Below are positions 7,840 to 14,825 of a stretch of DNA of 42,570 nt, piece after piece; position 1 is the stretch's first letter, and each line of letters starts with the position of its first letter. Source of the stretch: Actinacidiphila rubida (GTDB taxonomy: Bacteria; Actinomycetota; Actinomycetes; Streptomycetales; Streptomycetaceae). Position numbers and translations under genes: made by a program. The DNA lies in the NCBI RefSeq assembly GCF_900110255.1, contig NZ_FODD01000055.1, forward strand, positions 1 to 42,570, written 5' to 3'. The notes under the pieces are model-generated. The model had not been told where the DNA came from. It did not search any database and worked only from the letters and a program-made list of their open reading frames with translations.

Positions 7840-8616
7840 TCAGCTGTGGGCGACGGTCAGACCGTAGAACGCGACGCGGGCGCCGTTCGTGGTGCTGTCC
7901 GAGGACGACTGGTTGTACGAGCCGGCCTTGAAGTACATCTTGTAGGGGTCGAAGGACGACGGGATGGCGTAGTGCGTGGTGCTGCCGTTGACCGTCAGGT
8001 TGATGGTGTCGCCGCCGGTGACGCCGATCGTGTAGCTCCACGTCTTGCCGACGGAGACGTGACCCACGGGGTGCGGTGTCTGGCCGCCCGACGGGGAGTT
8101 CTCGACGCCGGCGACGATGTCGCCGTTGGAGTGGACGTACAGCTCGATCAGCGGCTTGGTGGACGAGCCGCCCGTGCCCAGGTGGATCTGGCCCACGCAG
8201 ACGTTGGACGTCACGGACACCACGCGCAGGGTGGCCTTGAGCGTGTGGGTGCCGCCGAGCGCCCAGTCGGCGGCGCTGCCGTTGGAGTTCATCTCGCGCA
8301 GCTCGGAGCGCGCGTAGTTGGAGTTGGGGGTCGTGACGCCCTTCTCCGGCGCCCAGAACGTCATCGCCCCGTCGCGGCTGTCGGTGTAGAAGTAGCTGTC
8401 CTGGAACCCGTTCGCCCCCTGGAGCTCCGAGGACGGGATCGTGGTCGGCGAGCCCGGCGACCCGACCGGCTCCTGCAGCTCCCAGACGGACAGGTTGAAG
8501 TTGCCGCCGGGGGCCACACCCGGGGACGCGGCCTGCGCGGTGGTGCCCAGCAGGCCGAGCGTGCCCGCGATGCCGAGGCTGCTCGCCAGCGCGACAAGTG
8601 TGGTGCGTGAGGTCAT
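7840..8616 (-). CDS. Secreted PL7 alginate lyase
   Basis: A 258-residue exported polysaccharide lyase of family 7, which cuts alginate by beta-elimination. A Sec signal peptide ends near TAQAASP, about residue 29. The three PL7 signatures are present: RSELREM, QIH, and YFKAGSYNQ near the C-terminus; these carry the catalytic Arg, Gln, His and Tyr. The QIH variant is usually linked to activity on guluronate-containing blocks. The length is that of a single-domain enzyme without a binding module. GGAAGGA lies 8 bases before the ATG. It has its own promoter and terminator and is not in the LacI locus. Confidence 0.92.
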   Translation of the reverse strand: MTSRTTLVALASSLGIAGTLGLLGTTAQAASPGVAPGGNFNLSVWELQEPVGSPGSPTTIPSSELQGANGFQDSYFYTDSRDGAMTFWAPEKGVTTPNSNYARSELREMNSNGSAADWALGGTHTLKATLRVVSVTSNVCVGQIHLGTGGSSTKPLIELYVHSNGDIVAGVENSPSGGQTPHPVGHVSVGKTWSYTIGVTGGDTINLTVNGSTTHYAIPSSFDPYKMYFKAGSYNQSSSDSTTNGARVAFYGLTVAHS

Positions 8617-8683
8617 GTGGGGGGTCCTTCCGCTTCAGGACGGTTCACATACACAGACACCGTCCACATTGTGGGGTGGAACT

Positions 8684-8713
8684 TGATTAGCACCACCCTC
8701 GGGACCCGGTCAA
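8684..8713 (-). promoter_or_regulatory. Predicted alginate lyase promoter
   Basis: On the minus strand TTGACC (8713-8708) lies 18 bases before TAATCA (8689-8684), close to sigma-70 consensus. The leader is about 60 bases. The rest of 8617-8929 holds an AT-rich stretch near 8825 and the sigma-factor promoter below. Confidence 0.6.
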
Positions 8714-8853
8714 CGCCCCTTGCGAACCTGGATAAATGCCCGAACGCCCACCTTGGCCTGGACCAGTAAGTTCATGGATGCAAACGCCCTGAGGAGTGTG
8801 CGGGAGGCACCCGCCGGCCCGCGAAAAATTTCCCGCGGCACGTTCGCCGGCCG

Positions 8854-8880
8854 TGTCGATCCGCGCGCGTGCCGTTCGAC
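8854..8880 (+). promoter_or_regulatory. Predicted ECF42-dependent promoter
   Basis: TGTCGA (8854-8859), a 17-base spacer and CGAC (8877-8880) match the signature I recall for ECF42 target promoters, TGTCGA at -35 and CG(A/T)C at -10. It lies about 50 bases before the YCII gene, which is the expected autoregulated target. Confidence 0.65.
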
Positions 8881-8929
8881 CTGTTAGTGAGAGGGTCGAC
8901 AGGCGACCTTGGACCGAGGAGTGCGAACG

Positions 8930-9349
8930 ATGGCGAAGTACATGCTGATCCTGCGGGGTACGGACGAGTCCGTCGCGAAGATGATGGAGACGCCGTTCGA
9001 GGAGATGCTCGAGACCATGGGGCGGTTCAACGACGAGCTGATCAAGGCGGGCGTGCTGGTGGCCGCCGAGGGCCTGGACGATCCGCGCGAGGGCGTGGTC
9101 GTCGACTTCGGCGGCGAGACGCCGGTCGTCACCGACGGGCCGTACGGCGAGACGAAGGAGCTCTTCGGCGGCTTCTACCTGCTCGACGTCGCGTCCAAGG
9201 AGGAGGCCGTCGAGTGGGCCAGGCGCATCCCGGCGATGACCGGCTCCAAGTGCGAGATCCGGCGCGTGCCGACGATCGACGAGTTCCCGCAGGACAACGA
9301 GTGGATCATCAAGGAGCGGGCATGGCGCGAGCGGACCGGCCAGCTCTGA
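8930..9349 (+). CDS. YCII/DGPF family protein
   Basis: A 139-residue YCII-related protein of the DGPF group. DGPYGETKELFGGFYLLDVA near residues 69-88 is the hallmark segment; YMLILRG at the N-terminus and WARRIPAM complete the ferredoxin-like fold. GAGGAG precedes the ATG at 8930 by 8 bases. The gene overlaps the sigma factor gene by 28 bases and is the usual partner and target of ECF42 sigma factors. The biochemical role of DGPF proteins is unsettled. The upstream TGTCGA-N17-CGAC motif suggests control by the sigma factor. Confidence 0.88.
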   Translation: MAKYMLILRGTDESVAKMMETPFEEMLETMGRFNDELIKAGVLVAAEGLDDPREGVVVDFGGETPVVTDGPYGETKELFGGFYLLDVASKEEAVEWARRIPAMTGSKCEIRRVPTIDEFPQDNEWIIKERAWRERTGQL

Positions 9350-10677
9350 GCGCGGAGGAGGACGCCCCGGGCGGCCCGCCGGACGCCGACGCGGCCCGGC
9401 GGGCCGTCGAGGCCGTGTGGCGGATCGAGTCCGCCCGCATCGTCGGCGCCCTGGCCCGCTACACCGGGGACTTCGCCCTCGCCGAGGACGTCGCCCAGGA
9501 GGCCCTGGCCGAGGCGCTCGTCAGCTGGGCCCGCGACGGGGCGCCGGACAGTCCCGCGGGCTGGCTGCTGGCGACCGCGCGGCGGCGCGCCATCGACGGC
9601 TTCCGCCGCAAGGCGGCCCTCGACGAGCGGTACGCGCTGCTGGCCGGCGCGCTCGCCGAGGGCCAGGCAGACGCCGGCGCGGCGGCCCCGCGGGACACCG
9701 CGGACGACCTTCCCTGGGACCCCGACCGGGTCGACGACGACGTGCTGGCGCTGATGTTCGTCGCATGCCACCCCGTGCTGTCGCCCGAGGCCCGCGTCGC
9801 GCTGACGCTGCGGGCCGTCGGCGGCCTGTCCAGCGAGGAGATCGCCCGCGCGTTCCTCGTCCCGGTGCCGACCGTGCAGGCCCGCATCACCCGGGCGAAG
9901 AAGACGATCGCCGCGGCCGGCGTCCCGTTCGAACTGCCCCCGGCGGACGAGCGGCGCGCCCGGCTCGGCGGCGTCCTCAGCGTGCTCTACGTCGTGTTCA
10001 CCGAGGGCTCCACCGCGACGTCCGGCGACCTCCTGCTGCGCCCCGGCATCGCGTACGAGGCGATCCGGCTGACCCGCATGCTGGCCGCCCTGCTTCCCGA
10101 CGAGCCCGAGGTCCACGGCCTGCTCGCGCTCCTCGAACTGACCGCCGCCCGCTTCCCCGCGCGTACCGGGCCCGACGGCGAGGCGGTGCTGCTGGAGGAC
10201 CAGGACCGGCGGCTGTGGGACCGCTCGGCGATCCGCCGCGGACTCGCGGAGCTGCGCCGCGCCACCTCCCTCGGCCGCGGTCTCGGCCCGTACGGGCTGC
10301 AGGCCGCGATCGCCGCCTGCCACGCGTCGGCGGCCTCGGTGGCGGAGACCGACTGGGAGCGGATCGTGCTCCTCTACGAGGCGCTCGGCCGCGTCGCGCC
10401 GTCGCCGGTCGTCGAGCTCAACCGGGCCGTGGCCGTCGCGATGGCGCAGGGCCCCGGTCAGGCGCTGCCGCTCGTGGACGACCTGGTCGCGCGCGGCCGC
10501 CTCTCGGGATCCCACCTGCTGCCGAGCGTGCGCGGCGAACTCCTCACCCGGATGGGCAGGACGGACGAGGCACGGGCCGAACTGGAGCTCGCCGCGCGGT
10601 TGTGCGGCAACGCGCGGGAGCGGGCGGTGCTGCTCCGCAAGGCGGCCGCGCTCGGGGACGGCGGCCCGCGCCGATGA
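9322..10677 (+). CDS. ECF42-type RNA polymerase sigma factor
   Basis: A 451-residue ECF sigma factor, much longer than standard ECF proteins of about 180 residues. Region 2 includes RIVGALARYTGDFALAEDVA and WLLATARRRAIDGFRRKA; region 4 includes LSSEEIARAFLVPVPTVQAR. A helical, TPR-like C-terminal domain of about 250 residues (SVLYVVFTEGSTAT onward) defines the group and is thought to replace an anti-sigma factor in controlling activity. The ATG at 9322 has AAGGAG 5 bases upstream, inside the end of the YCII gene, so translation is coupled. The neighbouring DGPF gene supports the ECF42 assignment. The signal is unknown. Confidence 0.92.
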   Translation: MARADRPALSAEEDAPGGPPDADAARRAVEAVWRIESARIVGALARYTGDFALAEDVAQEALAEALVSWARDGAPDSPAGWLLATARRRAIDGFRRKAALDERYALLAGALAEGQADAGAAAPRDTADDLPWDPDRVDDDVLALMFVACHPVLSPEARVALTLRAVGGLSSEEIARAFLVPVPTVQARITRAKKTIAAAGVPFELPPADERRARLGGVLSVLYVVFTEGSTATSGDLLLRPGIAYEAIRLTRMLAALLPDEPEVHGLLALLELTAARFPARTGPDGEAVLLEDQDRRLWDRSAIRRGLAELRRATSLGRGLGPYGLQAAIAACHASAASVAETDWERIVLLYEALGRVAPSPVVELNRAVAVAMAQGPGQALPLVDDLVARGRLSGSHLLPSVRGELLTRMGRTDEARAELELAARLCGNARERAVLLRKAAALGDGGPRR

Positions 10678-10742
10678 GTTCCCCTGCCCGCCGCCGTCGT
10701 ACCTGAGGAGAGCATCCGCAACCGCATCGTGGAGGAACGGTG

Positions 10743-11219
10743 ATGGGCGACCGCAGGGCGGACATGCTGGCACGACTGGAGGTCTTCACGGGCGACTGGG
10801 CCGTCGAGGCCCGCTTCCCCGGTGGCCCGCCCGGGCCGGACGGTGACGACGGGGGAGTGCCCGCACGCTGCCGGTTCGAGTGGGCGCTGGACGGGAGGTT
10901 CCTGCTGCAGCGCACCGAGATCGACATCCCCGAGGCGCCGGACGCCCTCGCGGTCGTCGGCCCCGACCCGGAGACCGGCGAGTACGTCCAGCACTACTTC
11001 GACTCGCGGGGCGTGGCACGGCTGTACGCGATGACCTTCGTCAACCGCGTCTGGACGCTGACGCGCGAGTCGGCGGACTTCACGCCGCTGGACTTCCGGC
11101 AGCATTTCGTCGGCACGTTCAGCGAGGACTCCGGCACGATCGAGGGGGCGTGGGAGACCGGCCAGGACGGCGGTTCGTGGCAGCACGACTTCGCCCTGAC
11201 CTACCGCAGGGCGGCCTGA
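10743..11219 (+). CDS. DUF1579-like small protein
   Basis: A 158-residue protein beginning at ATG 10743 with GGAGGA just upstream; a GTG three bases earlier is an alternative. Repeated short beta strands (LARLEVFTGDWAVEARFP, CRFEWALDGRFLLQRTEI, EYVQHYFDSRGV, GTIEGAWETG) resemble DUF1579-like beta-barrel proteins. No catalytic motif is evident. It is the third gene of the ECF42 unit, 65 bases after the sigma factor gene and one base before the PPOX gene, so it may be part of the same response. I do not assign a function. Confidence 0.7.
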   Translation: MGDRRADMLARLEVFTGDWAVEARFPGGPPGPDGDDGGVPARCRFEWALDGRFLLQRTEIDIPEAPDALAVVGPDPETGEYVQHYFDSRGVARLYAMTFVNRVWTLTRESADFTPLDFRQHFVGTFSEDSGTIEGAWETGQDGGSWQHDFALTYRRAA

Positions 11220-11220
11220 G

Positions 11221-11745
11221 ATGACCACCCCGGGCACACCGGGCTCCCCGCGTACCCCCGGCTCCCCACGCCCCCGCGGCGCCCTGGTGCGCGAGATCAT
11301 CGAGGCCAATCGCTACCTGGTGCTGTCGACGGCGAACGCCGCGGGCCGGCCCTGGGCGTCGCCCGTGTACTTCGCCCACATCGGTTTCACCGAGTTCTTC
11401 TGGGTGTCGTCACCCGAGGTCACGCACTCGCGCAACATCGCCGGACGCCCCGAGGTGGGCCTCGCGGTCTTCGACTCGCACGCGCCGATCGGCACCGGGC
11501 AGGGCGTCTACATGCCCGCGGTGGCCGAGGAACTGGCCGGCGCCGGCGCGGCCCGCGGGATCGAGGCGTTCTCCGCGCGTTCGCTCCTGCACGGCGGCCG
11601 CGCCTGGACGGCCGACGACGTGCGCCCCGGCGGCGAGATGCGCCTGTACCGTGCGGTGGCGGAGTCCCACGGCGTGCTGGCCAAGGACGGCCGGCCCGAC
11701 CACCGCGTCACGGTGAGCCTCGCGGACGGCCACCCCGACCGCTGA
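11221..11745 (+). CDS. Pyridoxamine 5'-phosphate oxidase family protein
   Basis: A 174-residue flavin- or F420-binding split-barrel protein. After a Pro/Gly/Ser-rich tail (residues 2-20, built from two near copies of a TPGSPR unit), the core starts at REIIEANRYLVLSTANAAGR, then PWASPVYFAH and FFWVSSPEVTHSRNIAGRP, typical of the PPOX fold. The ATG at 11221 is one base after the previous stop, with only a weak ribosome binding site, so translation is likely coupled. It probably acts as a small oxidoreductase or binding protein. The repetitive tail is unusual; if it is disordered, translation might instead start later. Confidence 0.82.
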   Translation: MTTPGTPGSPRTPGSPRPRGALVREIIEANRYLVLSTANAAGRPWASPVYFAHIGFTEFFWVSSPEVTHSRNIAGRPEVGLAVFDSHAPIGTGQGVYMPAVAEELAGAGAARGIEAFSARSLLHGGRAWTADDVRPGGEMRLYRAVAESHGVLAKDGRPDHRVTVSLADGHPDR

Positions 11746-11805
11746 ACTCCGGCCCGCCGCCCGCGAGACCAACCGTCCCGGGTGCGACCCGCTCGACCCC
11801 GACGG

Positions 11806-12405
11806 TCAGCTCTCCGCCTGCGCCAGCGCGGCCAGACTGTCGAAGTCCCAGGTCAGCGTTCCGGACAGCAGGTCGCCCGTGACCGCGTCGAGCCAGCCCA
11901 ACTCGGCGGCCAGTACGGCGCGCCGGTACTCGTCCTCCAGCATCGTCACGCGGGGGAGGGCGAGTTCGGCGGTGTGGCGGGCCGTGGTGTCCAGCGCCTC
12001 GATCGAGGCGCGCACCGTGTCCGCCCGCTCGGCCAGCACCTCGCGCGCCTCCGCGGGCGTGAGCATGAGCACGAAGGACAGGGCGGCGGGGAACTCCGGG
12101 TACTCCGTGCGCACTTCGGCGAGCATCTCGCGCAGCCACGCGCGCTGCGCCGCCCGGCCCGCGTCCGTGACCTCGTAGACCGTCCGCTCCGGGTACTGCT
12201 GATCCCTCTCCGTCTCGCGGACGGAGATCAGGCCGGCGTCGAGCAGCCGGTCGATCGTGCGGTAGAGGGCGGTCCGCTGGCTGACGTTGACGACCTGGTC
12301 CTTGCCCCACTGCTTGATCAGCCGCTGGATGCCGTAGGGGTGCAGCGGCTGCATGTGCAGCAGGGACAGCACGGTGAGGGCGAGAGGGGAACTGCGCATG
12401 GCCAT
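11806..12405 (-). CDS. PadR family transcriptional regulator
   Basis: A 199-residue PadR-type winged-helix regulator. The N-terminal domain shows LTVLSLLHMQPLHPYGIQRL, TALYRTIDRLLDAGLI and the wing ERTVYEVTDAG; the C-terminal part is the helical dimerisation segment. ATG at 12405 follows TAGACT (12418-12413, minus strand) by 7 bases without a ribosome binding site, so it is probably leaderless. A very long open frame continues upstream but is an antisense shadow of neighbouring genes. It is divergent from the 160-residue gene, and the 75-base gap between them contains repeated elements, so it probably controls that gene and itself. Confidence 0.9.
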   Translation of the reverse strand: MAMRSSPLALTVLSLLHMQPLHPYGIQRLIKQWGKDQVVNVSQRTALYRTIDRLLDAGLISVRETERDQQYPERTVYEVTDAGRAAQRAWLREMLAEVRTEYPEFPAALSFVLMLTPAEAREVLAERADTVRASIEALDTTARHTAELALPRVTMLEDEYRRAVLAAELGWLDAVTGDLLSGTLTWDFDSLAALAQAES

Positions 12406-12438
12406 GCTCACGAGTCTATCCGCAGACGTCACGTCGTT

Positions 12439-12473
12439 ACTAGTTGACATGAGACTAATTGCACTGCAACTAT
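12439..12473. promoter_or_regulatory. PadR/12481 divergent control region
   Basis: ACTA occurs at 12439, 12454 and 12469, a strict 15-bp period; the first two copies extend to ACTA(G/A)TTG. TAGTTG (12441) and CAACTA (12467) also form an inverted repeat. TTGACA (12444-12449) is followed after 18 bases by AACTAT, a candidate promoter for the rightward gene. A PadR operator here is inferred from position. Confidence 0.45.
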
Positions 12474-12480
12474 CAATGCC

Positions 12481-12963
12481 ATGGAGACCACGACACCGCT
12501 CACGTCCGCGGAGCGCATCCACGCGGACCACACCACCGTCAAGCACCTGGGCCACTGGACCGAGGCGACCGCCTTCGAGATCCGCGCCCGCCGGTCCTCC
12601 GTCGTCCTGGACCTGCGCTCGCCCGGTATCGACTGGCAGGAGCCGGTCACGATCCGCGCCGATCTGTCCGGCTGCGTGCTCAAGCTGCTGCTGCCGGACG
12701 ACGTCACCGTGGACCACTGGGACCTCGCCTGGACCGGCCGCGGCAAGGTCAAGGACGCGTACGCCACGCCGGACGGGGGCAAGGGCGCCCGCCGGCTGGT
12801 GCTGTCGGGCACCGCCGCCGACGGCGAGATCCGCCTCCACCGCGGCGGCGTCGCCCAGCTGTCGGCGATGTGCTCCCGCGCCTACCTGCGGGACCTGCGC
12901 CGCGCCCACCGCGACGGCGACCTGCCCACCGTCGACGACCCGGCGCGCGCCGCCGTCCGCTGA
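12481..12963 (+). CDS. Uncharacterised beta-rich protein paired with PadR
   Basis: A 160-residue protein without signal peptide or membrane segment. The middle part, VTIRADLSGCVLKLLLPDD followed by WDLAWTGRGKVKDAY, has the alternating beta pattern seen in LiaF-C or adhesin-like beta-helix domains of actinobacteria, but the match is weak. The C-terminus is Arg-rich and helical (AYLRDLRRAHRDGD). ATG at 12481 follows a -10-like AACTAT by 7 bases, so it may be leaderless. Its pairing with the divergent PadR gene suggests it is that regulator's target. Function unknown. Confidence 0.7.
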   Translation: METTTPLTSAERIHADHTTVKHLGHWTEATAFEIRARRSSVVLDLRSPGIDWQEPVTIRADLSGCVLKLLLPDDVTVDHWDLAWTGRGKVKDAYATPDGGKGARRLVLSGTAADGEIRLHRGGVAQLSAMCSRAYLRDLRRAHRDGDLPTVDDPARAAVR

Positions 12964-12979
12964 CCGGGCCGGCGCCCGG
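12964..12979. terminator. Short hairpin between convergent genes
   Basis: CCGGGC, a 4-base loop and GCCCGG lie in the 17-base gap between two convergent stop codons. A weak bidirectional terminator is plausible. Confidence 0.35.
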
Positions 12980-12980
12980 C

Positions 12981-13865
12981 CTACCGGATGCCCGTCGTCG
13001 CGACGCCCTGGACGATCTGCCGCTGGAACACCAGGAACACGGCCACCAGCGGCAGGAACCCGAGCACCGAGGACGCCATGACCTCGGCGTACTGGATGTT
13101 GCTGGGGCTCACCAGCGAGGCCAGACCCACCGGGACGGTCTGCGACTTCGTCTGGTTGAGCACCAGCAGCGGCCACAGGAAGGCGTTCCAGGACGTGATG
13201 AACGTCAGGATGCCCACGGTGGCCACCGCCGGCCGGCAGATCGGCATGGCCACCGTCGCGTAAACCCGCCACCAGCTCGCCCCGTCGATCCGGGCCGCCT
13301 CGATCAGTGGCCGCGGGATGCCGCGGAAGAACGCGTGGAACACGAAGACCGAGACCGGCGCCACCGCCGACGGGAGCACCAGCGCCCAGTAGGTGCCCAG
13401 CAGGTGCAGGGAGCGGTACTCGATGAACTGCGGCAGCACCAGTGCCTCGCTGGGCAGCATCAGGCCCGCGGTCACCAGCGCCATCGCCGCCGTCCGGCCG
13501 CGGAACCGCAGGTAGGCCAGGGCGAACGCGGCCATGGAGCACAGCACCACGGTCAGCACCACCGAAAGCCCCGAGATCACCAGCGAGTTGAGGTACCACG
13601 AGCCGATCGGGTAGTTGTCCCAGGCGTAGCGGTAGGCGTGCAGCGACCAGCCGCCGGCGAACAGCGACGTCGGGTGCTGGGTGATCGAGCCGTCCGGGCG
13701 CAGCGAGGTGACCAGCGCCCAGACGAACGGCACCAGCCAGATCAGTGCGAACAGCGTCAGGCACGTCGCGCAGAGCCGGTTGAACAGGGTGCCGGCGTCG
13801 GCGGTACGCGGCCTCGCGCCGCTCTCGGCGCGCCGCGCCGGGCTACTGGTGGTCACGGTCGTCAC
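12981..13865 (-). CDS. Carbohydrate ABC transporter permease (MalG-like)
   Basis: A 294-residue inner-membrane subunit of a sugar importer. Six hydrophobic segments are visible, from LTLFALIWLVPFVWALVTSL to LGFLPLVAVFLVF. The cytoplasmic EAA loop reads EAARIDGASWWRVYATVAMP, which docks to an ATPase. The start is GTG at 13865 with GGAGG 6 bases upstream. It follows the partner permease after 12 bases. No ATPase gene lies in the locus, so a shared MsiK-type ATPase elsewhere is likely, as is usual in Streptomyces. Upstream LacI control is expected for the whole operon. Confidence 0.92.
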   Translation of the reverse strand: MTTVTTSSPARRAESGARPRTADAGTLFNRLCATCLTLFALIWLVPFVWALVTSLRPDGSITQHPTSLFAGGWSLHAYRYAWDNYPIGSWYLNSLVISGLSVVLTVVLCSMAAFALAYLRFRGRTAAMALVTAGLMLPSEALVLPQFIEYRSLHLLGTYWALVLPSAVAPVSVFVFHAFFRGIPRPLIEAARIDGASWWRVYATVAMPICRPAVATVGILTFITSWNAFLWPLLVLNQTKSQTVPVGLASLVSPSNIQYAEVMASSVLGFLPLVAVFLVFQRQIVQGVATTGIR

Positions 13866-13877
13866 GGTGTCCTCCGC

Positions 13878-14825
13878 TCAGGCTGCCGCTCGGGAGGCCC
13901 GCCAGCGGCGCAGCCCGTACCAGGCCGCCGAGATCGCGACGATCACGGCGAAGTAGATCAGGGTGGCCGCGGCGCCGTAGCCGCCGCGGTACGAGGTGAA
14001 GCCGGTGTCGTAGATGTACTCGATGACCGGCCGCGTCGACTGGTTCGGGCCACCGCTCAGCAGGAGGTAGATCTGGTCGAAGACCTTCAGCGAGGCCACG
14101 ATCTGCAGGATGACCACCAGGCTCGTGGTGCGGGCCAGCAGTGGGATGGTGATGAAGCGGATCTGCTGCCAGGGGGTCGCGCCGTCCAGCGCCGCCGCCT
14201 CGTAGACGTCGCCCGGCACGTCCTGGATCGCCGCCGTGTAGAGCACGAAGTTGAAGCCGAACGTCCACCACAGCGTCATCAGCGTCACCGCGGTCCAGCC
14301 GCCCGACGTGCTGCCGATGAAGTCCGGCACCGGCAGGCCCACCGCGTCGAACACCTTGGGCACGAGCCCGACCTGCGGGGTGTACATCCACAGGAAGATC
14401 AGCGCCACCACCGACGAGGGCACCACGTACGGCGCGAAGAACGCGATGCGGTAGAAGACCCGGGCGCGGCGGATCCGTGCCGCCAGCACCGCGAACAGCA
14501 GGGCCAGCAGCACCAGCGGAGGCGTGGTGAACAGCGTGAAGAGCACCGAGTGCCACATCGCCTGCCAGAACAGCGGATCGCCGCACACCCTGGTGTAGTT
14601 GGACAGCCCGACCCAGGCCCCCAGGCCGTTCTTGACGGTGGTCGTGTTGAAGAAGCTGACCACCGCGCCGACCAGCAGCGGCCCGATCACGAAGACCACG
14701 TACACGAGCAGGAACGGACCGCTGAGCAGCAGCCCGGCCCGCCCCTCCGAGGCGGACGGCCGGCGGTCGGCCGCGGCCGGCCTGGCCGGGGCGGGTACCG
14801 GCCGCGTCGAGGCGACGGTCGTCAT
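13878..14825 (-). CDS. Carbohydrate ABC transporter permease (MalF-like)
   Basis: A 315-residue permease pairing with the MalG-like subunit. Hydrophobic segments include GPFLLVYVVFVIGPLLVGAV, PPLVLLALLFAVLAARI and VALIFLWMY; the EAA loop reads EAAALDGATPWQQIRFITIP. The start at 14825 overlaps the stop of the binding-protein gene by 4 bases (ATGA), and GGAGG lies 6 bases upstream, so translation is coupled. The N-terminus is a cytoplasmic Pro/Ala-rich tail. It is the middle gene of the importer operon; the transported sugar is inferred only from neighbouring hydrolases. Confidence 0.92.
   Translation of the reverse strand: MTTVASTRPVPAPARPAAADRRPSASEGRAGLLLSGPFLLVYVVFVIGPLLVGAVVSFFNTTTVKNGLGAWVGLSNYTRVCGDPLFWQAMWHSVLFTLFTTPPLVLLALLFAVLAARIRRARVFYRIAFFAPYVVPSSVVALIFLWMYTPQVGLVPKVFDAVGLPVPDFIGSTSGGWTAVTLMTLWWTFGFNFVLYTAAIQDVPGDVYEAAALDGATPWQQIRFITIPLLARTTSLVVILQIVASLKVFDQIYLLLSGGPNQSTRPVIEYIYDTGFTSYRGGYGAAATLIYFAVIVAISAAWYGLRRWRASRAAA

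Noticed and set aside
7840..8616. Alginate lyase as part of the LacI sugar locus
   Set aside because: It is 4.3 kb away, with its own promoter and terminator, unrelated genes lie between, and no LacI palindrome is near it.
8877..8902. A second ECF42-like promoter on the minus strand starting with TGTCGA
   Set aside because: At the proper spacing it is followed by CGAA rather than CG(A/T)C, and it would read toward the alginate lyase, which has its own sigma-70-like promoter.
8869..9321. Extension of the sigma factor frame to give a 602-residue protein
   Set aside because: It would overlap the whole YCII gene; ATG at 9322 has a good ribosome binding site and fits the family start.
11806..13764. 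A 652-residue minus-strand frame covering PadR and its neighbour
   Set aside because: Only its last 199 residues have the PadR domain; the rest is antisense to real genes and low-complexity.
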